The position numbers and the translations under genes are program-made. A DNA stretch of 64,000 bases, taken from contig CAVTYY010000011.1 of NCBI GenBank assembly GCA_963739045.1, forward strand, positions 1-64,000, written 5' to 3'. A model generated the notes under the pieces. That model had not been told where the DNA came from. It was given only the letters and a program-made list of their open reading frames with translations, and ran no database searches. This DNA is from Halobacillus_B sp963739045 (GTDB lineage Bacteria; Bacillota; Bacilli; Bacillales; Halobacillaceae). Below are positions 59,067-64,000 of this stretch, one piece after another; position 1 is the first letter of the stretch, and every line of letters starts with the position of its first letter.

Positions 59067-60638
59067 TCACTTCACCTCTGCCTTCGCTTCGACCATTTCT
59101 CCATCAAGAGACCAAGTCTTCGCTTTATTAATTTTTACCTGGACGATGCTGCCTATAGAAGATTTTGGCCCAGTAAAGTTCACTAATTTATTTCGTTTCG
59201 TATGTCCTGCCAGCACATCAGGATTGTTTTTGCTTTCTCCCTCAACAAGGACCTCTACCACTTCACCTTCGTATTGCTGCATAGCATCAGCTGATTGAGC
59301 ATTGACGATTTTATTCAAACGCTGAAGACGGTCTTTCTTTTCTTCCATAGCAACATTATCCTGCATCTTTGCAGCTGGTGTGCCTTCTCTAGCAGAATAA
59401 ATAAATGTATATGCCGCTTCGAAGCCAACTTCTTCTACTAAAGATAAGGTATCCCGGAATTGTTCTTCCGTTTCATTCGGGAACCCGACAATAATATCGG
59501 TCGTTAACGTAGCTTCTGGCATAGCTTTGCGAATTTTACTTACCAGATTCAAATACTGTTCACGGGAATATTTACGGCCCATGATTTTTAGGACATCAGA
59601 ATTTCCTGATTGCACTGGCAGGTGGATATGATCCAGCATGTTTCCGCCTTTAGCAAGCACTTCAATCAAGCGGTCATCAAAATCACGCGGATGGGAAGTA
59701 GTAAATCGAATCCGCGGAATATCTACGCCGCGAAGTTCATCCATTAAATCGCCTAATCCATAATTTATATCCAGATCTTTTCCATAGGCATTAACGTTCT
59801 GCCCGAGTAAGGTAATTTCCTTATACCCTTGAGCTGCCAAGTGGCGGACTTCCTGAATAATGTCCTCTGGAAGGCGGCTTCTTTCTTTCCCTCTGGTATA
59901 AGGGACAATACAATACGTACAGAACTTATCACACCCATACATAATGTTGACCCAAGCTTTAATTTTCCCATTACGGGAGCGCGGGAGATTCTCAATGATG
60001 TCGCCTTCTTTAGACCACACGTCGATAACCATTTCTTTCCCGAACATAGCTTCCTTCACCAACTGAGGAAGGCGGTGAATATTATGTGTTCCGAAAATCA
60101 AATCTATAAATGGATGCTTTTTAAGTATGCGGTTAACTACAGATTCTTCCTGAGACATACAACCACAGACCCCAATAATTAAATTAGGATTTTCCATTTT
60201 TAATGGTTTCAGATGACCGATCTCGCCAAACACTTTGTTTTCTGCATTCTCGCGAATCGCACAGGTGTTAAGTAAAATAATGTCTGCTTCTTTGGTGTTG
60301 TCTGTTGAGGTATAGCCCATTTCTTCAAAAATACCGGCCATGACTTCTGTATCGTGTTCATTCATTTGACAGCCATAGGTACGGATCATGTATTTCTTAC
60401 CCTTGCCCGCCTGGTCCAGGTCTTCAGGTATGGTGAAATCGTAATGGACCTTCACCTCTTCTTTTCGGCGGCGCTGAGCTTTTCTAAGAGAAGGCGGCTG
60501 GTAGGTGGTTTCAAAATATTTCGTAAAGTCTTCACTTGTTTTTTCTTTCAATCGGTCCAGATTATCCTGGTCGGATTTTACGTCCGCTGGATCTACCTGG
60601 CGTATTTGGGTCATTTGCTTTCGCTGTTCTTCGTTCAT
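59067..60638 (-). CDS. miaB: tRNA methylthiotransferase MiaB
   Basis: Radical SAM enzyme that turns i6A37 into ms2i6A37 in tRNA. 523 residues: N-terminal extension of about 70 residues typical of Bacillus, UPF0004 domain (RTYGCQMNEHDTEVMAG and the other auxiliary-cluster cysteines in LNTCAIRENAENK and GVCGCMSQEE), radical SAM motif CDKFCTYCIVPYTRG (C-x3-C-x2-C) and C-terminal TRAM domain (VLVEGESKNNPDVLAGHTKRNKLV-type). Works after MiaA (50973). Ribosome site AAAGGAG. Head of an operon with ymcA. Confidence 0.96.
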   Translation of the reverse strand: MNEEQRKQMTQIRQVDPADVKSDQDNLDRLKEKTSEDFTKYFETTYQPPSLRKAQRRRKEEVKVHYDFTIPEDLDQAGKGKKYMIRTYGCQMNEHDTEVMAGIFEEMGYTSTDNTKEADIILLNTCAIRENAENKVFGEIGHLKPLKMENPNLIIGVCGCMSQEESVVNRILKKHPFIDLIFGTHNIHRLPQLVKEAMFGKEMVIDVWSKEGDIIENLPRSRNGKIKAWVNIMYGCDKFCTYCIVPYTRGKERSRLPEDIIQEVRHLAAQGYKEITLLGQNVNAYGKDLDINYGLGDLMDELRGVDIPRIRFTTSHPRDFDDRLIEVLAKGGNMLDHIHLPVQSGNSDVLKIMGRKYSREQYLNLVSKIRKAMPEATLTTDIIVGFPNETEEQFRDTLSLVEEVGFEAAYTFIYSAREGTPAAKMQDNVAMEEKKDRLQRLNKIVNAQSADAMQQYEGEVVEVLVEGESKNNPDVLAGHTKRNKLVNFTGPKSSIGSIVQVKINKAKTWSLDGEMVEAKAEVK

Positions 60639-60814
60639 TGCAATCTCCTTTCAAGCAGAGCTCTAACTGTCTTATTATATCAATTTTTCAAGAGAAATTT
60701 AAGAGCTCTATGAATATTATTATAATCTCTCGCTTTTTAAGAGGCAAAACTATGTCATAAGGCCTAGATCACGAAACCAGCTCCTCTCTATTTTTCCCCG
60801 CTTGTACAATAATA

Positions 60815-60840
60815 GACCCCTATGAGATTTCATAGGGGTC
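60815..60840 (-). terminator. Hairpin after tdh-kbl
   Basis: GACCCCTATGA (60815-60825) pairs with TCATAGGGGTC (60830-60840), 11 bp with a 4-nt loop, 11 bp after kbl on the minus strand. The following T-run is weak. Confidence 0.65.
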
Positions 60841-60850
60841 AGGAGAAAGC

Positions 60851-62026
60851 TTAAATAATATTTAATTTTTTTCCGACTTTTTCAAAGGCGTCTAAAGCCT
60901 CCTGTAATTCTTCCTGAGTATGTTCAGCAGTTACAATGGTCCGAATTCTACCTTTCCCGCGCTGTACTGTCGGGAAGACAATTCCTTGAGCAAATACACC
61001 TTCTTCAAAGAGTTCATCGGAGAATTTGTGAGTTAAGGCATCGTCGCCAATCATCACAGGTGTGACAGGGGTTTCGCTGATCCCTGTATCAAAACCTAAT
61101 GATTTCAGTCCATCCTTAAAGAATTTCGTATTGTCCCATAGCTTATCGATCAATTCCGGTTCATGAAGGAGAACATCGATCGCTGCATCATTAGCAGCCG
61201 TGACTGCTGGCGGATGAGATGTACTGAATAAGAATGGCCGGCCTTTATGGATTAAGTACTCACGCAGCGTTTTAGTACTGGCCACATATCCACCCAGCAC
61301 TCCGATTGCTTTACTTAAGGTTCCTACTTGAATGTGAACGCGTCCATCCAGATTAAAATGGTTCACAGTACCACGGCCGTTATCTCCAAGTACTCCGCTT
61401 GCATGGGCATCATCCACCATTACAAGGGCATTGTACTTCTCACACAGCTCTACAATTTCTGGAAGTGGAGCAATATTTCCATCCATTGAAAATACACCAT
61501 CCGTAACGACTAGACGAGTGCGGTAATCTCCACTCTCTTTTAACGCCTCTTCTAACGAGGCCATATTCACATGTTTATATATTTTGCGGTCGGCTTTCGT
61601 TAAACGAATACCATCAATAATAGAAGCGTGGTTTAATTCATCTGAAATCACCACATCTTCCTTACCAAGAATTGAAGATAGGACTCCTTGATTGGTCGTA
61701 AAGCCAGATTGAAAGACCAGGGAAGCCTCTGTATGCTTAAATTCAGCAAGCTTTTCTTCAAATTCCTCATGCATGGACAGAGTTCCGGCTATTGTACGAA
61801 CAGAGCCCGTTCCTACTCCATACTTTTCATTAGCTTGATCGGCCGCTTCCTTCAATTTCGGATGAGAAGTCAATCCTAAGTAATTATTAGAAGAAAGCTG
61901 GATTACTTCTTTCCCTTTAATGGTTACTTTAGAACCTTGAGGGGATTCAAGAGGAATAAGCTTTCTAAATGTTCCTTCTTCTTTCATATCATCTAGCTGC
62001 TCTTGTAAATATTCAAAACCTTTCAT
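60851..62026 (-). CDS. kbl: Glycine C-acetyltransferase (2-amino-3-ketobutyrate CoA ligase)
   Basis: PLP enzyme splitting 2-amino-3-oxobutyrate with CoA into glycine and acetyl-CoA, second step of threonine degradation. 391 residues, alpha-oxoamine synthase family: SSNNYLGLTSHPKLKEA, VSTGSVRTIAG-like GVGTGSVRTIAGT, DDAHASGVLGDNGRGT and the PLP lysine in VGTLSKAIGVLGGYV. The neighbouring threonine dehydrogenase 22 bp upstream separates it from BioF or serine palmitoyltransferase relatives. Confidence 0.94.
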   Translation of the reverse strand: MKGFEYLQEQLDDMKEEGTFRKLIPLESPQGSKVTIKGKEVIQLSSNNYLGLTSHPKLKEAADQANEKYGVGTGSVRTIAGTLSMHEEFEEKLAEFKHTEASLVFQSGFTTNQGVLSSILGKEDVVISDELNHASIIDGIRLTKADRKIYKHVNMASLEEALKESGDYRTRLVVTDGVFSMDGNIAPLPEIVELCEKYNALVMVDDAHASGVLGDNGRGTVNHFNLDGRVHIQVGTLSKAIGVLGGYVASTKTLREYLIHKGRPFLFSTSHPPAVTAANDAAIDVLLHEPELIDKLWDNTKFFKDGLKSLGFDTGISETPVTPVMIGDDALTHKFSDELFEEGVFAQGIVFPTVQRGKGRIRTIVTAEHTQEELQEALDAFEKVGKKLNII

Positions 62027-62047
62027 ACGTCTCCTCCTTAATATTTA

Positions 62048-63088
62048 TTATGGATGTAATACTACTTTACCGCATTTTCCCTGATTCATTAATTCAAATC
62101 CCTTTTCAAACTCTTCCAATGATAAATGATGGGTGATCATTGGCTTAACATTGACTTGACCAGAGTGCAGCAATCGAGAAACCTGCTGCCACGTTTCATA
62201 CATTTTTCTCCCGGTTATCCCTTGGACTTGAACGCCTTTAAATACGATATCATTCGTTACATCCAGTGTGACCGGCTGTGTAGGCAAACTCAAAATAGAG
62301 ACTCTGCCCCCGTTTGTTATCATTTTAAATCCTTGGTCCATGGCGACTGGATGGCCACTCATCTCACAAACCACATCGACTCCGTGTCCGTTGGTTAATG
62401 CTCGCGCCTCTTCCACCGGGTTTACCTTCCCTGAATGAAAGACAGCTGTAGCCCCCATCTCTTTCGCAAGGTCTAATCGATAGTCATTCAGATCAAAAGC
62501 AAGTACCTGAGAAGCACCAGCGGCTTTGGCAACTCCTACAGCCATTAAACCAATAGGTCCACACCCTATGATGGCTACTGATTTTCCGGCAACATCTCCA
62601 TTTAACACCGTATGGACCGCATTTCCCATCGGTTCTTGAATAGAAGCCATATCCGTCGGTAGATCTTGCGGATTTCTCCATAGATTGCTTTCAGGCAGGG
62701 CAACATATTCCGCAAAACATCCTTGCGTATCAACCCCAATTATTTTAGTATTCTCACAGATATGGAACTGCCCCGTTAAACATTGAGGGCAGTGGCCGCA
62801 AACGAGATGAGTCTCTGCACTCACGTAGTCTCCAATTTTAAAATTGGCTACTTTTTCGCCGGTTTCCACAATTTCTCCTGCAAATTCATGGCCGAAAACG
62901 TACGGGGGCTGCACACGGCTTGCCGACCAATCATCCCAATTATAAATATGAACATCTGTTCCACAGATGGAGGTTGCTTTAACACGAATAAGTACTTCAT
63001 CATCCTGGATGGATGGAATGGAGACTTCCTGAAGTTCAGCTCCAGCGCCTCGATGGTGTTTGACAATTGCATTCATAGTTCCATTCAC
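62048..63088 (-). CDS. tdh: L-threonine 3-dehydrogenase
   Basis: Zinc-dependent medium-chain dehydrogenase oxidising threonine to 2-amino-3-oxobutyrate with NAD+. About 346 residues: catalytic-zinc site KATSICGTDVHIYNWD and GHEFAGEIVETG, structural-zinc cysteines in CGHCPQCLTGQFHIC and the coenzyme loop IIGCGPIGLMAVG. Starts are close together: GTG at 63088 sits 8 nt after AGGAG and is preferred; GTG at 63097 overlaps the site and ATG at 63076 is 20 nt away. Operon with kbl. Confidence 0.94.
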   Translation of the reverse strand: MNGTMNAIVKHHRGAGAELQEVSIPSIQDDEVLIRVKATSICGTDVHIYNWDDWSASRVQPPYVFGHEFAGEIVETGEKVANFKIGDYVSAETHLVCGHCPQCLTGQFHICENTKIIGVDTQGCFAEYVALPESNLWRNPQDLPTDMASIQEPMGNAVHTVLNGDVAGKSVAIIGCGPIGLMAVGVAKAAGASQVLAFDLNDYRLDLAKEMGATAVFHSGKVNPVEEARALTNGHGVDVVCEMSGHPVAMDQGFKMITNGGRVSILSLPTQPVTLDVTNDIVFKGVQVQGITGRKMYETWQQVSRLLHSGQVNVKPMITHHLSLEEFEKGFELMNQGKCGKVVLHP

Positions 63089-63203
63089 AGTGAACACTCC
63101 TATTGCTATCCTTATATTAAATATCCTTATGCAATAACCATTTTATCATTAATTTAAAAAACCGCAACTTACGTCGTCCACCTGAAACGGACATATGACC
63201 ACT

Positions 63204-63233
63204 AAAAAACCGTACCCTTAGGAAAGAGTACGG
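63204..63233 (-). terminator. Terminator of spoVS
   Basis: CCGTAC and GTACGG arms (63210-63233) with inner CTT/AAG pairing, followed by six T on the minus strand. Confidence 0.75.
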
Positions 63234-63276
63234 CTCGTCTGCATATAATGAATATTCGTTTCATGAAAGCGCTTCG

Positions 63277-63537
63277 TTAACGGGGCTCGACAATTAACTT
63301 TATTGCCGTCCGTTCTTCCTCATCAATCATAATATCTGTAAAGGCCGGGACGCAGATTAAATCCAATCCACTCGGTGCTACAAACCCCCGGGCGATCGCA
63401 ACCGCTTTCACTGCCTGGTTTAAGGCCCCAGCGCCAATCGCTTGAACTTCTGCAGTGCCATGTTCCCTAATAACATTGGCTAAGGCTCCTGCTACTGAAT
63501 TAGGTACGGATTTAGCTGATACTTTTAATATATCCAT
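63277..63537 (-). CDS. spoVS: Stage V sporulation protein S
   Basis: An 86-residue protein of the very conserved SpoVS family (Alba-like fold), needed for normal septation and coat assembly during sporulation. It starts MDILKVSAKSVPNSVAGAL at 63537 after AAGGAGG; a frame extending to 63555 would run through the ribosome site. IREHGTAEVQAIGAGALNQ and RGFVAPSGLDLICVPAF are diagnostic. Lies between ymdB and tdh, as in B. subtilis. SigH control is known in B. subtilis; no site was confirmed here. Confidence 0.96.
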   Translation of the reverse strand: MDILKVSAKSVPNSVAGALANVIREHGTAEVQAIGAGALNQAVKAVAIARGFVAPSGLDLICVPAFTDIMIDEEERTAIKLIVEPR

Positions 63538-63645
63538 TACTAGCTCCTCCTTCAATCACTATAGTTGTTCCATAACTACTATATTCCTGGAGATGTAGAA
63601 TATTACCTTTTCAGTATGAATGAATTTGTCAAAAAATTCAAACAA

Positions 63646-64000
63646 TCAACCAAAGAATGGATGATCATCATTGATGAGGATGCGTTCTACCTTTGTTGTT
63701 TTTCCGGTCCGTTCATCTACATCTGCCAAAAATCCGCTTAATTGTGTTCTTCCCTTTTTTGGAACTTCGAAACGTACCGGCAAATTAGTCAGGAACCGTT
63801 TTAACACTGCTTCTCTTTCCATACCTAAGATGGCATCATAAGGTCCAGTCATGCCTACATCAGAAATGTAGCCTGTACCCTGCGGCAAGATACGATCATC
63901 TGCTGTTTGCGTATGAGTATGAGTGCCGACATTTACACTTACACGCCCGTCCACATACCATCCCATTGCTTGTTTCTCACTAGTTGCTTCAGCATGAAAA
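63646..64000 (-). CDS. ymdB: 2',3'-cyclic-nucleotide phosphodiesterase YmdB, 3' part
   Basis: The C-terminal 118 residues of a metallophosphoesterase; the frame runs off the right edge, so the start and the N-terminal metal site are outside. Visible: FHAEATSEKQAMGWYVDGRVS, with a metal-ligand histidine, then VNVGTHTHTQTADDRILPQGTGYISDVGMTGP carrying the paired histidines of the dinuclear site. It ends INDDHPFFG. In B. subtilis YmdB (264 residues) is needed for late adaptive responses and biofilm formation and follows rny. Located 108 bp upstream of spoVS. Confidence 0.94.
   Translation of the reverse strand, partial: FHAEATSEKQAMGWYVDGRVSVNVGTHTHTQTADDRILPQGTGYISDVGMTGPYDAILGMEREAVLKRFLTNLPVRFEVPKKGRTQLSGFLADVDERTGKTTKVERILINDDHPFFG

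Overview
The window comes from a low-to-mid G+C Gram-positive endospore former of the Bacillaceae, probably a moderately halophilic genus close to Halobacillus. Three things point there: near-continuous gene-order agreement with the Bacillus subtilis parC-parE ... citB ... lexA ... glnA ... mutS-mutL ... spoVS-ymdB block, here mostly on the minus strand; spore genes (cotE, spoVS, spoVK, sirA, a broken tlp); and halophile-type additions such as a glycine betaine-type ABC transporter, a lone MrpB-like Na+/H+ antiporter subunit and a sulfolipid operon. The genus is inference; the family assignment is firm. No rRNA, tRNA or CRISPR array was recognised.

Layout. 1-530: decayed tyrosine recombinase. 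534-2597: citrate synthase citA and its divergent LysR regulator citR, with a palindromic operator. 2768-5096: sqdB-sqdX sulfolipid operon. 5518-7479: acyl-CoA synthetase behind a FadR-like operator. 7711-16084: leucine/isovalerate catabolic operon yngJ-I-H-HB-G-F-E with its TetR regulator, an operator palindrome and a candidate CcpA site. 16206-16536: RsgA remnant. 16679-21100: parE-parC behind a LexA box. 21294-24309: osmolyte ABC transporter and a CoA-binding protein. 24428-26146: GH18 cell-wall hydrolase. 26298-28647: plsY, folE2, yidD and yneR on the plus strand. 28862-31859: yneQ, yneP and a tandem-AAA+ ATPase. 32225-36220: frameshifted tlp, an FbpB-like small protein, the thioredoxin-fold YneN and aconitase. 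36509-40089: yneK, ccdC, yneI, mrpB-like, ccdA, yneF and sirA. 40250-44342: tkt, ynzC, yneB, a 31-codon membrane peptide gene, then divergent lexA with four LexA boxes. 45115-51902: glnA-glnR, ynbB, hflX, spoVK, hfq and miaA. 52091-53219: XRE regulator and SIMPL-domain protein. 53324-64000: mutL, mutS, cotE, ricA (ymcA), miaB, kbl, tdh, spoVS and the 3' part of ymdB.

How the genes fit together. The yng operon turns isovaleryl-CoA into acetyl-CoA and acetoacetate, which feed the citrate synthase and aconitase also present here. The SOS response is represented three times: lexA itself, the divergent small-peptide/yneB/ynzC unit and parEC. Cytochrome c maturation (ccdA, ccdC, YneN) is clustered around 32-39 kb. 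The most unusual items are the SQDG-type sulfolipid operon in a non-phototroph, the tiny LexA-controlled membrane peptide where the LysM protein YneA normally sits, the tandem CbxX/SpoVK-like AAA+ protein, the isolated MrpB inside the ccd cluster, and small broken genes (tlp, rsgA-like, integrase).
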